NCBI GenBank assembly: GCA_025964295.1
Contig: JAOPZD010000500.1
Span: 1 to 46,427 of the forward strand
Reading direction: 5' to 3'
DNA: 46,427 nucleotides
From: Conexibacter sp.
GTDB lineage: Bacteria > Actinomycetota > Thermoleophilia > Solirubrobacterales > Solirubrobacteraceae
In this document: positions 24,424-32,076 of the stretch, one piece after another
Layout: the number at the start of each line of letters is the position of its first letter
Numbering within the stretch: the first letter of the stretch is position 1
Program-made: the position numbers and the translations under genes
The notes under the pieces: model-generated
The model's database searches: none
Told to the model about the DNA's origin: nothing
The model's input: only the letters and a program-made list of their open reading frames with translations

Positions 24424-25953
24424 ATGCTCGGACGGGCCGAGCGGGAGCTCGCAGCGCGACCTAATCTCGCGACTGTGACCCTCGCTGACGCATCGCCCAC
24501 GGCCCCAGAGATCACTCATGTGATCGGTGGCGAGTTCCTGTCCAGTACCAACGGCGAGACGTTCGAGAGCATCGACCCGCACGACGGGTCAGTGGTCGTC
24601 GTCGCACCTCGCGGCACCGTGGACGACGCCAAGCTGGCCGTCAGCGTCGCCCGCCGGGCGTTCGACGAGGGCCCGTGGCCGCGCATGAGCACCGGCGAGC
24701 GCGCGAAGATCCTGCATCGCCTCGCCGATCTGCTCGAGGAGCACGTCGATGAGCTCGCTCTGCTCGAGACGCGCGACACCGGGCGGCCGCTCGCCCACAC
24801 GATCCACTACGACGTCCAGCGCGCCGCGGCGAACTTCAGGTTCTTCGCCGACTACGCAGACCTCGCGGCGAACGAGTCCTATTCGAGCGATGGCCGGCTC
24901 TCCTACGTGCTCTACCCGCCGGCCGGCGTCGTGGTGGCGATCAGTCCGTGGAACCTCCCGCTCATGCTGTCGACCTGGAAGATCGCGCCGGCCCTCGCCT
25001 TCGGCGACACGGTCGTCCTCAAGCCGGCGGAGCAGACACCGTCGACGGCAACCCGCCTCGCCGAGTTGGCGCTCGAGGCCGGCCTGCCCGAGGGCGTGCT
25101 CAACGTGGTGCACGGCTTCGGGCCCGGGGAGGTCGGCGAAGCGCTGACGTCAGATCCGCGCGTGGATCGCATCACGTTCACCGGCGCGAGCGCGACCGGG
25201 AAGGCCATCATGGGCGCCGCGGCACGCAACCTCACGCCCGTGAGCTTCGAGCTCGGCGGCCGGTCCGCCAACGTCGTGTTCGCCGACGCCGACCTGGATG
25301 TGGCGCTTGAAGGCTCCCTCCGCGCGATCTTCTCCAACAACGGCGCGATGTGCCTCGCCGGCTCGCGGCTGCTCGTCCAGCGTTCCATCCTCGACGAGTT
25401 CACCGCACGGTTCGTTGAGCGTGCGCGCGCGATGCGGGTGGGGGACCCCAAGGACCTGGCGACCGACATCGGCCCACTCATCGAGCCCGCGCATCTGGAG
25501 AAGGTCCAAGCCTACGTCGACCTCGCGCAGGAGGAGGGCGGCGAACTGCTGTGCGGCGGCCACCCGACGACGACCGCCGGCCCGCTGCACTTTCCGGCCA
25601 CGGTCCTCGGGTCGATGAACAACCAGATGCGCTCATCCCGCGACGAGATCTTCGGACCCGTCCAGATGATCATTCCGTTTGAAGATGAGCGTGACGCGCT
25701 GCGCATCGCCAACGACTCCGAGTTCGGGCTCGCCGGGATGCTGTGGACCAACAATCTCGATCGCGCGCACGCCATGGCACGCCAGTGGGAGACGGGGACC
25801 CTGTGGGTCAACTGCTTCTTCGACCGCGACCTGCGTGAGCCGTTCGGGGGCACCGGCTCCAGCGGCGTCGGGCGCGAGGGCGGCTCATACTCCCGTGAGT
25901 TCTTCACCGAGCCGCGCGCGGTGATCCTCCGCCACCGCTCCGAACTGCAGTAG
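24424..25953 (+). CDS. Aldehyde dehydrogenase, probable 2-hydroxymuconic semialdehyde dehydrogenase
   Basis: About 509 residues. The start is uncertain: TTG 24409, ATG 24424 or GTG 24475. The last lies just after a TAATCT box and could be leaderless, and no start has a good ribosome site. Motifs: SPWNLP (174-179), VVLKPAEQTPST, FTGASATGK (252-260), E276 in FELGG and catalytic C310 in NNGAMCLAGSR. The C-terminus EPFGGTGSSGVGREGG is typical of HMS/betaine-type ALDHs. The tautomerase downstream and the catechol 2,3-dioxygenase opposite place it in the meta pathway, oxidising the ring-cleavage semialdehyde to 2-hydroxymuconate. Confidence 0.9.
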   Translation: MLGRAERELAARPNLATVTLADASPTAPEITHVIGGEFLSSTNGETFESIDPHDGSVVVVAPRGTVDDAKLAVSVARRAFDEGPWPRMSTGERAKILHRLADLLEEHVDELALLETRDTGRPLAHTIHYDVQRAAANFRFFADYADLAANESYSSDGRLSYVLYPPAGVVVAISPWNLPLMLSTWKIAPALAFGDTVVLKPAEQTPSTATRLAELALEAGLPEGVLNVVHGFGPGEVGEALTSDPRVDRITFTGASATGKAIMGAAARNLTPVSFELGGRSANVVFADADLDVALEGSLRAIFSNNGAMCLAGSRLLVQRSILDEFTARFVERARAMRVGDPKDLATDIGPLIEPAHLEKVQAYVDLAQEEGGELLCGGHPTTTAGPLHFPATVLGSMNNQMRSSRDEIFGPVQMIIPFEDERDALRIANDSEFGLAGMLWTNNLDRAHAMARQWETGTLWVNCFFDRDLREPFGGTGSSGVGREGGSYSREFFTEPRAVILRHRSELQ

Positions 25954-25968
25954 CGGCGGGCCATCGTC

Positions 25969-26166
25969 GTGCCGCTCATTTCAATCCGTCTTGTCGCGGG
26001 CCGTTCGCCGGAAGAACTCCGCGCCCTGGCCCGAGGCGTCTCGGAGGCGACGGCCGAGGCGCTCGACGTTCCGCTCGAGCGCGTCGGCGTGCACATCTTC
26101 GAACTCGAGAAGCAGCATGTCGGCCGCGGCGGAGAGTTGCTCAGCGACTCGTCGGCGCCGAGCTGA
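25969..26166 (+). CDS. 4-oxalocrotonate tautomerase-like protein lacking Arg39
   Basis: A 65-residue protein with a GTG start 15 bp after the dehydrogenase stop. After removal of Met the chain begins PLISIRLVAGRS, so the catalytic Pro1 and Arg11 of the family are present. Aligned without gaps to the classical enzyme, Arg39 is Gly39 and Phe50 is Val50, while EKQHVGRGGEL matches the conserved tail. It is expected to ketonise 2-hydroxymuconate in the meta pathway. The missing Arg39 means activity or substrate may differ, or that Arg52 or a partner chain substitutes. Confidence 0.85.
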   Translation: MPLISIRLVAGRSPEELRALARGVSEATAEALDVPLERVGVHIFELEKQHVGRGGELLSDSSAPS

Positions 26167-26396
26167 ACGCTCGCGTCGCGAGTGGGCCGTGGCCCGCGAA
26201 AGGGCTGCCTGCACGCGAAGAGACCACGTCGGCCGCAGGCGGCGCCGCGGAGGCGGCCGAGGGATGCGGCACGTGACCGCCGGGCGGACGTTCTGCGCCG
26301 GTTACCGCCAGCCCGGTCAGGACGACCGGCGCGGGCAGGTCCGCGGCCTCCCGGAACGCAGAGCGGCCGCCCGGAGGCGACCGCTCGGTACGTCAG

Positions 26397-26412
26397 GCGC
26401 GGAGCTCCGCGC
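26397..26412. terminator. 16-bp perfect palindrome in the tautomerase / dioxygenase convergent gap
   Basis: GCGCGGAGCTCCGCGC is fully self-complementary and lies 15 bp after the catechol dioxygenase stop (minus strand). It can fold as a 6-bp stem with an AGCT loop. The rest of the 261-bp gap (26167-26427) holds only further GC-rich inverted repeats, for example CTCGCG-T-CGCGAG near 26170, and no gene. Confidence 0.4.
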
Positions 26413-26427
26413 TGAATGCCAGGCCGA

Positions 26428-27435
26428 TCAGGAGACGGGCACCTGCACCGGTGCCTCGTGGCGGAAGCCCGCCGTCAGCGAGGACTCATCGATGTCGACG
26501 TTTGGCGTGCCGTAGGCGAAGAACGTCGCCGGCAGCTCGAGGCCGTACATCGACCCGCCGACCGCGAGGTTCTCCGGCGTCCAGACGCGGGGCTCCCAGT
26601 CGGGCTCCAAGACCATGTACCCGGGGGCGCCGAACAGCTCGACGCGGTTGCCGCCGGGCTCGTGGACGTACATGAACGGCGACTGCGTGATGCCGTGCTT
26701 GGACGGGCCGGCCTCGATGAAGACGCCGTGGTCACGCAGCGTCTCGGCGCAGTCGTTGAGGTGGGTGTTGTCGCCGTACCACATGGCCACGTGGTGCAGG
26801 CGACCGGGCGTGCCGGTCATGTCCTGCATGATCGCGACCTCATGCGGCAGGGGGCTGACCGAGAGCCAGTGGCCGAGGTCGCCGTCGGGCATCTCGATCT
26901 TCTCGCGCACCTTGAAGGACAGGTGCTCCTGGTAGAACTTCGACGTGGCCACCATGTCGGCGGCCATGAGGTTGAGGTGGTCGATGCGGCGGACCGGGTT
27001 GCCGTGCAGCGGCCGCTTCTGGACCGCGCTTGCGACCATCGACCGCTCGTCCTCCGTCGGCACGTAGCGCTCGACGTCCCAGAAGACCTCCTGCTTGTGA
27101 CCATCCGGCGTCGTGAAGGTGTAGGCGCGGCCGTGGCCGATGCCGGCCTCGAGCCATCCGGTGCCGTAGCCCGTTCCGCCGATCGACTCGGCGATCTGGT
27201 CGACGTCCTCAGGGCTGTTGGTCCGCCAGGCGGCATGACCGAGTCCCGCGTCGGGAGCCTCGGTGACGATGATGCTGTGGTGGTACGTGTCCTGATAGGC
27301 GCGGAGGTAGGAGGACTGGCCCTCGCGGTGGGTGACCTGCATGCCGAGGAGCTTCGTGAAGAACTCCTCGGTCTCCGCCGGCTTGGCGGAGAGCAGCTCG
27401 ACGTGCGCGAGCTGAGCGATGCTGTGACGGATCAC
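26428..27435 (-). CDS. Catechol 2,3-dioxygenase-type extradiol ring-cleavage enzyme
   Basis: A 335-residue two-domain vicinal-oxygen-chelate protein read from GTG at 27435, with AGGAAGG upstream. Iron ligands of the catalytic C-terminal domain are H153 (RIDHLNL), H215 (RLHHVAMW) and E266 (GGNRVEL). The acid/base His is H247 in SKHGIT, and the conserved Tyr is Y256 in FMYVHEPGGNR. It cleaves catechol (or a methylcatechol) next to the hydroxyls to give a 2-hydroxymuconic semialdehyde. It is transcribed alone, facing the dehydrogenase/tautomerase pair, and is preceded by a long stem-loop in its leader. Confidence 0.94.
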   Translation of the reverse strand: MIRHSIAQLAHVELLSAKPAETEEFFTKLLGMQVTHREGQSSYLRAYQDTYHHSIIVTEAPDAGLGHAAWRTNSPEDVDQIAESIGGTGYGTGWLEAGIGHGRAYTFTTPDGHKQEVFWDVERYVPTEDERSMVASAVQKRPLHGNPVRRIDHLNLMAADMVATSKFYQEHLSFKVREKIEMPDGDLGHWLSVSPLPHEVAIMQDMTGTPGRLHHVAMWYGDNTHLNDCAETLRDHGVFIEAGPSKHGITQSPFMYVHEPGGNRVELFGAPGYMVLEPDWEPRVWTPENLAVGGSMYGLELPATFFAYGTPNVDIDESSLTAGFRHEAPVQVPVS

Positions 27436-27460
27436 TGGTTGAACCTTCCTCTAGGAGTTG

Positions 27461-27514
27461 GCGGGCGCCCGAAGCCGTGTGGAGGCCGGCTGGCACACGT
27501 CTTCGGGCGCCCGC
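27461..27514. promoter_or_regulatory. Long imperfect stem-loop 25 bp upstream of the catechol dioxygenase
   Basis: GCGGGCGCCCGAAG (27461-27474) is perfectly complementary to CTTCGGGCGCCCGC (27501-27514). After one mismatch the stem continues with CGTGTG (27476-27481) and CACACG (27494-27499), leaving a 12-base loop: about 20 pairs in all. It lies in the 5' leader of the minus-strand gene, or between the divergent promoters. No T-run follows on either strand, so it is more likely a regulatory leader or operator than a terminator. The core GGGCGCCCG also forms the terminator stem at 24295-24323. Confidence 0.55.
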
Positions 27515-27727
27515 TCGTCGAACGGGTAGGGCGAGTATGTGGGCACGTCGGCGGCTGCATGCGTGCGATCCCGGCATCTGGGACCGGCGCGCTCCGGCGG
27601 TGCGGCTGCGCCCGGCTATGGGAATCCGGCCAGGACGCGCGCGGCGGCGAAATGGGCACTCTCGTCGGTTGTCCCGGTAAGCCAGACAAGGCCAGCCGCC
27701 CGGTTCCGAACGGGCTACGGTCGCCGC

Positions 27728-28693
27728 ATGGCGCGCAGAGAACGATGGGCTGACGGTTCGACGGACGTCCGCGCCGCGGCGGTGAGGGACCGCCCGGACC
27801 GGCTGGCCTTCGTCCAGCTCGAGTTCACCCACGCGCTCGGACCGGCTGCCGGCCGCTACGTCGTGGCCAACGTTGCGCCGGACGCGCGCTTCCCGACCAG
27901 CGATCAGGCCGAGCTCGATGTCCTGGTGCTGGACGTCGCCGCCGGAGCCACCCCGATCCTTCCGCGCGGTATGAAGCGCAGCCGGAAGCCGGTCGACCCA
28001 ACAGGCCCGGCCCCGGTTCCCGTCTTCGTCGCGACCCACGTCCGGGCCGCCGGCCATGGCGACGCTGCGTCGGTCAAGGCGGAGGTCGGCGAATGCCGCG
28101 ACAATGCAGAGCGCCAGGGCCAGTGGATCGGCGAGGCGATCGCGGTCGTCAACCAGGCGATCCGCGCGCATCGCGCCGCGTGCGGCGATCCGTACTTCGC
28201 CGAGATCATGCCGGGCGACCCGCGGGCCGTACGCATCGGGTACGGCGCGCCCCGCGACGTCGGCCACGCCGGCTGGGAGTACGCCTTTTCGGCTACGAGC
28301 TCCGAGCCAAGGCTGGGGTACTACGAGAAGACCGCGCCGTCCGAAGTCGTAGCCGCGATGCTCAAGGGACACCGTGCCGTCCTGGACGCCGACGAGTTGC
28401 TGCTGCGCGGGCTGCTTGACCTTGACCAAGGTCGCCGCGACTGCGCCGCGCTCCAGCTCCACGCTGCGGCGCGCCTGCTGGCGAGGGAGCTGCGCGACGA
28501 GGAGGTGCCCGAGTACGTGACCGGCAAGGTCGGCGAGGTGGGGACCATGGTCGAGGAGCTCGAGGCGATCACCAGGCAGCTGCCCGTCGCCGACCCGGAT
28601 ATCGGGATCGAGGACGTTCTGCAGCGTCTCGCCTACCGCGTCCGCTACGTCCTCGACGCGCGGCGGATCGCCATCCTCGATGCGCGTTCCTGA
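27728..28693 (+). CDS. Uncharacterised 321-residue protein at the head of the mce locus
   Basis: The start is taken at the ATG (27728) giving MARRERWADGS. The open frame reaches back to 27539, but that part is compositionally unlike a protein. I do not recognise the family. The first 110 residues look like an alpha/beta unit (LAFVQLEFTHALGPAAGRYVVAN, VLVLDVAAG). A middle segment holds PYFAEIMPGDPRAVRIGYG. The last 110 residues are a long charged helical region (VVAAMLKGHRAVLDADELLL onward). No signal peptide or membrane helix is evident. It precedes the SCP2-like and MlaF-type genes by about 220 bp and is divergent from the catechol dioxygenase. Confidence 0.75.
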   Translation: MARRERWADGSTDVRAAAVRDRPDRLAFVQLEFTHALGPAAGRYVVANVAPDARFPTSDQAELDVLVLDVAAGATPILPRGMKRSRKPVDPTGPAPVPVFVATHVRAAGHGDAASVKAEVGECRDNAERQGQWIGEAIAVVNQAIRAHRAACGDPYFAEIMPGDPRAVRIGYGAPRDVGHAGWEYAFSATSSEPRLGYYEKTAPSEVVAAMLKGHRAVLDADELLLRGLLDLDQGRRDCAALQLHAAARLLARELRDEEVPEYVTGKVGEVGTMVEELEAITRQLPVADPDIGIEDVLQRLAYRVRYVLDARRIAILDARS

Positions 28694-28914
28694 GGGGCGT
28701 CCGCCTCGGACAGCGGGAGGGCCCGCGCCGACGCGCGTGCCGGAACAGTGCGTCGAAGATCATTCGCAGGTCCGCGGATCCCAGCATCGTGGACGAACCG
28801 ACGCCCGCTCCGCCGTGCACGGCAACCATCAGGAACCTTGGCCTCGCGCCGGCTCCCAGGTGACGAGGATCACGGTGTGCCGTTCTTAACCCTGACGATG
28901 TCGGAGCCGACGAG

Positions 28915-29355
28915 ATGACCGAACTGCTCGACGACGTAACCCTGCTCGACGACCTGGAGGCCATGCTCGCCGCCGCCGGCCGCGGCCTCCCGAGCCAGCA
29001 GCCCTCACGTGCGGAGACCGTCGTCACGGTGTACGTGCGCGAGACCGACGACGGTGTTGGCCGGCCGTGGGCCACCCTGTTCCTCGACCGCGACCCCGTG
29101 GTGGTCGACGCGCGCAGCGACACCACGGCGGAGATCGAGATCTTCTTCACGCGGACCGACCTGCAGCGGTTCATCCAGGGTGATCTGCAGCTGCCGCTCG
29201 CCATCGCGACCGGCAACGTCGACTTCAGCGGGCCGGTCCGCAAGTTTCTCCGCGTCACCCCGGTGCTGCGGGCGTTCGCCAAAGGCGGCTTGGAGCAGCT
29301 GGTCGACGCCGGTCCTACCTATGAGTCTGTCGGGTCCGACGGTCGGGAGGCCTGA
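28915..29355 (+). CDS. SCP2 sterol-carrier-like protein
   Basis: A 146-residue protein starting MTELLDDVTLLDD. The pattern VTVYVRETDDG, a run of short strands, EIEIFFTRTDLQRFIQGDL and LAIATGNVDFSGPVRKFLRV is that of SCP2/sterol-binding domains, which have a hydrophobic tunnel for lipids. The MlaF-type ATPase gene follows after 3 bp, so the two are co-transcribed. In an mce locus a cytosolic lipid carrier receiving imported sterol or fatty acid is a reasonable role; this is inference. The 221 bp before it hold no convincing gene. Confidence 0.75.
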   Translation: MTELLDDVTLLDDLEAMLAAAGRGLPSQQPSRAETVVTVYVRETDDGVGRPWATLFLDRDPVVVDARSDTTAEIEIFFTRTDLQRFIQGDLQLPLAIATGNVDFSGPVRKFLRVTPVLRAFAKGGLEQLVDAGPTYESVGSDGREA

Positions 29356-29358
29356 GCG

Positions 29359-30219
29359 ATGGCCATCCAACAGTCCAATGGCACCGCCGGTGACCTGTGG
29401 CATCCCGAGGATGAGTACGGCTACCACCGCGGCTGCATCGAGGTCGCTGAGGAGGACCCGGGCGACTTCTGGTGCATGCAGACCAGGAACGTCCACAAGG
29501 CGTTCGGCGGTACGCCGGTCCTGCGTGGCCTCAGCCTTGGCATCCCGGAGGGAACGATCTCGGTGGTCCTGGGGCCGTCCGGCACCGGCAAGAGCGTGCT
29601 GATCAAGCACCTCATCGGCCTGCTGTACCCGGACTCCGGGGAGGTGCTGGTTCACGGCCAGAACGTGCAGGACCTCAAGACGTCCGAGCTCCTGGCCATG
29701 CGGCGCAAGTTCGGGATCCTGTTCCAGGACGGCGCGCTGTTCGGATCGATGAACCTCTACGACAACGTCGCGTTCCCGCTGCGGCAGCATACGAGCATGA
29801 CCGAGGACGAGATCACCGACCTGGTCCAGATGCGTCTGGCCGAGATGGGACTTGCGGGCTTCGAGATGAAGATGCCCGACCAGCTGTCGGGCGGCATGCG
29901 CAAGCGCGCGGGCTTCGCTCGCGCGCTCGTCATGGAGCCGGACATCGTCATGTTCGACGAGCCGGATTCGGGACTTGATCCGGTTCGCACGTCACTGCTG
30001 TGCGACGTCATCCAGCAGGTGCACCGCCAGCATGGCGGGACGTACCTGCTCATCACCCACGACATCGCGACGGCCCGACGCATCGGCGAGCACTTGGCGT
30101 TGCTGTGGCGGGGAAGGATCGTGGAGGCCGGCTCGGCAGAGGAGATCTTCGACTCGCCCAACCCGTTCGTCCGGCAGTTTCTGGCCGGAGAGTCTGCGGG
30201 TCCGCTGACGATGGACTGA
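29359..30219 (+). CDS. MceG/MlaF-type ABC ATPase energising the Mce importer
   Basis: A 286-residue ATPase with Walker A GPSGTGKSV (72-80), signature LSGGMRKR, Walker B IVMFDEPDSGLDPV and switch His in ITHDIATA. About 40 residues precede the ABC domain, more than in E. coli MlaF. LFQDGALFGSMNLYDNVAFPLR is the MlaF/MceG Q-loop region. It should pair with the two YrbE permeases 1.9 kb downstream. The last 70 bp of this gene recur, slightly degraded, after the P450 gene. Confidence 0.93.
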   Translation: MAIQQSNGTAGDLWHPEDEYGYHRGCIEVAEEDPGDFWCMQTRNVHKAFGGTPVLRGLSLGIPEGTISVVLGPSGTGKSVLIKHLIGLLYPDSGEVLVHGQNVQDLKTSELLAMRRKFGILFQDGALFGSMNLYDNVAFPLRQHTSMTEDEITDLVQMRLAEMGLAGFEMKMPDQLSGGMRKRAGFARALVMEPDIVMFDEPDSGLDPVRTSLLCDVIQQVHRQHGGTYLLITHDIATARRIGEHLALLWRGRIVEAGSAEEIFDSPNPFVRQFLAGESAGPLTMD

Positions 30220-30230
30220 CCTGCGGCCAC
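30151..30230 (+). repeat. Direct repeat, copy 1 (3' end of the mlaF-type gene)
   Basis: The 80-bp segment covering the last codons and first trailer bases of the ATPase gene matches 31770-31848 with one deleted base and four substitutions that I can count. The two copies are in direct orientation and bracket the P450 gene with its upstream gap. Confidence 0.9.
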
Positions 30231-30452
30231 CGGACCGCTGCGGCAACTGCGCGCGTTGCGTGACGACCTGACTGAACCATGGTGTCCTTCCCTTGAAGCA
30301 GGGCGCGTGCCTTGTCGACGCGCTCGACCCCCGGCGGTCGAGCCTTCCCGCGGGGTCCACCGGGTCCGGAGGCCCGCGCGCCTGACGGCCCGTTCGTCCC
30401 TGATCGCCGAACCACGGGCACCCCGCCGGCTGCAGGTTGAGATGGTCGGGGC

Positions 30453-31754
30453 ATGAGCACGATCGAGCAGCCCGCAGGCCCGGCGCACGGCGTTCCGGTG
30501 GTGAACGACTTCGACCCGTTCGAGCACGAAAACGAAGCGTTCTGGCAGAACGCCCGTCAGAACACCCCGATCTTCTACAACGAACAGACCAACGCCTACT
30601 GGCTCACCAGGTACGCCGACTGCGACCGCGTGCTCGGCGATCGTGGCACGCATGTGAGCGCCCATCCCGCGCTGGCTCCGAACATCCAGCCGATCCCCGA
30701 GGCCAGCAAGATCATGCAGGAATCAGGACTGGTGCTTGCGCCGTCGATCGTCGACGAGGACGGCGAGGAGCACAAGAAACATCGCCGCGCTGCGCAGCCG
30801 CCGTTCACGGTGAACAAGGTGCAGGAGCTCCGGGACTTCATTCGCCGTCAGGTCACCGAGAAGCTCGACGCGATCGTGAAGAACGGCCAGGCGGACATCG
30901 TCGACGAGATGATCTACGACGTGCCCGGCGCCGTGATCCTGCACATGATGGGCGTCCCGGACGAGCAGCTGAGCATGGTCAAGGGATTCCGGGGACCGTG
31001 GGCGGTCTTCCTCTGGGGCTTCCCGGATGAGGAGATCCAGATCCAGACCGCTCACGGCATGGGAGCTTTCGGCCAGTGGGCGCGATCGATCGCGCAGCGC
31101 TCCCTCGATGACGATTCCCAGGAGGACATGATCAGCGAGGCCGTCCGCAACCTGCGCAGGATGGGCGTGATGGACAGCGACCCCGCGGAGCGGTTGTGGC
31201 TTGACTCCTACACGCTGAACATCGTCATGGCCGGACATGAGACCACGGTCAACACGACCTCCTGCGGGATCGTGGCGCTGCTGCGCCATCGCGATCAGTG
31301 GCAGTCGCTCATCGACGATCCAAAGCTGATCCCGAACGCGGTCGACGAGATCCTGCGCCACGACACCGGCGTGCCGACGTGGCGGCAGCGGGTCATCAAG
31401 GACATCGAGATCTCAGGGGTGACGATCCCGGAAGGAGCGCTGGTGTACGCAGCGATCAACTCCGCCAACCGCGATGAGGACATCTTCGAGAACGGCGAGG
31501 ACCTGGACGTGCGGCGCACGAACGCGAATCGGCACCTCGCCTTCGGCAAGGGCGCCCACACCTGCATGGGCAACCACCTGGCGAAGCTTGAGATCAAGAT
31601 CATGCTGGAAGAGCTCAGCGCCCGGCTGCCGCACATGGAGCTCGTTCCCGGCCAGAAGCTGCCGTACTCGCCCAACACCTCGCAGCGCGGCCCGGAGCAT
31701 GTGCTCGTGCGATGGGACCCGGCCCTGAATCCGCGACCGGAAGACCGTCCCTGA
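30453..31754 (+). CDS. Cytochrome P450 (class I, soluble)
   Basis: A 433-residue heme monooxygenase starting MSTIEQPAGP. The I-helix oxygen-activation motif is AGHETT (260-265), ExxR is E299-R302 (EILR), and the heme-binding loop is FGKGAHTCMG with Cys371. There is no membrane anchor. It needs a separate ferredoxin and reductase, not encoded nearby. Lying between the importer ATPase and the YrbE permeases suggests that it oxidises a lipid or sterol taken up by the Mce system, as P450s do in mycobacterial steroid loci. The CYP family is not assigned. It is flanked by the 80-bp direct repeat, so it may be an insertion. Confidence 0.95.
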   Translation: MSTIEQPAGPAHGVPVVNDFDPFEHENEAFWQNARQNTPIFYNEQTNAYWLTRYADCDRVLGDRGTHVSAHPALAPNIQPIPEASKIMQESGLVLAPSIVDEDGEEHKKHRRAAQPPFTVNKVQELRDFIRRQVTEKLDAIVKNGQADIVDEMIYDVPGAVILHMMGVPDEQLSMVKGFRGPWAVFLWGFPDEEIQIQTAHGMGAFGQWARSIAQRSLDDDSQEDMISEAVRNLRRMGVMDSDPAERLWLDSYTLNIVMAGHETTVNTTSCGIVALLRHRDQWQSLIDDPKLIPNAVDEILRHDTGVPTWRQRVIKDIEISGVTIPEGALVYAAINSANRDEDIFENGEDLDVRRTNANRHLAFGKGAHTCMGNHLAKLEIKIMLEELSARLPHMELVPGQKLPYSPNTSQRGPEHVLVRWDPALNPRPEDRP

Positions 31755-31769
31755 GCGGAGGGCCCGTAC

Positions 31770-31848
31770 GACTCGCCCAACCCGTTCTCCGGCAGTTGCT
31801 GGCCGGAGAGTCTGCGGGTCCGCTGAGGATGGACTGATCTCCGGCCAC
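31770..31848 (+). pseudogene. Relict of the mlaF-type gene 3' end (direct repeat, copy 2)
   Basis: Fifteen bp after the P450 stop the sequence repeats 30151-30230 at about 94 percent identity. Relative to copy 1, one G is missing in the CCCGTTC(G)T stretch, which destroys the reading frame. The rest would encode the final residues of the ATPase. This is a non-functional fragment left by duplication or by insertion of the P450 segment. Confidence 0.85.
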
Positions 31849-31858
31849 GGAGACCTCC

Positions 31859-31889
31859 GAGCCCGCTCGCGCGCTGCGCGAGCGGGCTC
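31859..31889 (+). terminator. Hairpin terminator after the P450 gene
   Basis: GAGCCCGCTCGCGC (31859-31872) pairs perfectly with GCGCGAGCGGGCTC (31876-31889) around GCT; the 14-bp stem is followed by GCGTCGTTTG. The T content is poor, but the stem is very stable and lies in a 322-bp gap (31755-32076). It probably separates the SCP2/ATPase/P450 unit from the permease/mce operon. Confidence 0.7.
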
Positions 31890-32014
31890 GCGTCGTTTGA
31901 CGGGAGCGCCCGCGAGGGCGCGCTCGACTTCGCCCGCCAATGCTTGCGTTTCGTAAAGAGCAGGACTCGCGGAGTCGATTTGCGCAATCCGTCTGCGATG
32001 TCTGGACCGGCCAT

Positions 32015-32035
32015 ACGAGGGCCTGAGGCCCTCGT
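32015..32035. promoter_or_regulatory. 9-bp inverted repeat in the mce operon leader
   Basis: ACGAGGGCC (32015-32023) and GGCCCTCGT (32027-32035) are perfect arms around TGA, about 40 bp upstream of the first YrbE start. It could be the operator of an mce regulator (TetR or FadR type in other genomes) or a leader hairpin. No regulator gene is adjacent. Confidence 0.4.
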
Positions 32036-32076
32036 GATGATCGCCCCATGTTGCCCCCGCCTGGCAGGTGGCGCGC

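Noticed and set aside
24295..27514. Repeated GGGCGCCCG stems as a CRISPR or insertion-sequence end
   Set aside because: Only two stems, no spacers and no transposase. The first is an ordinary terminator.
26416..27753. Plus-strand ORF of 445 codons across the catechol dioxygenase
   Set aside because: Antisense to a gene with all iron ligands in place.
28569..28870. Short protein-like stretch on the minus strand (MVAVHGGAGVGSSTML and following)
   Set aside because: It is part of a shadow frame of the SCP2 gene and has no ribosome site or recognised domain; too short to support.
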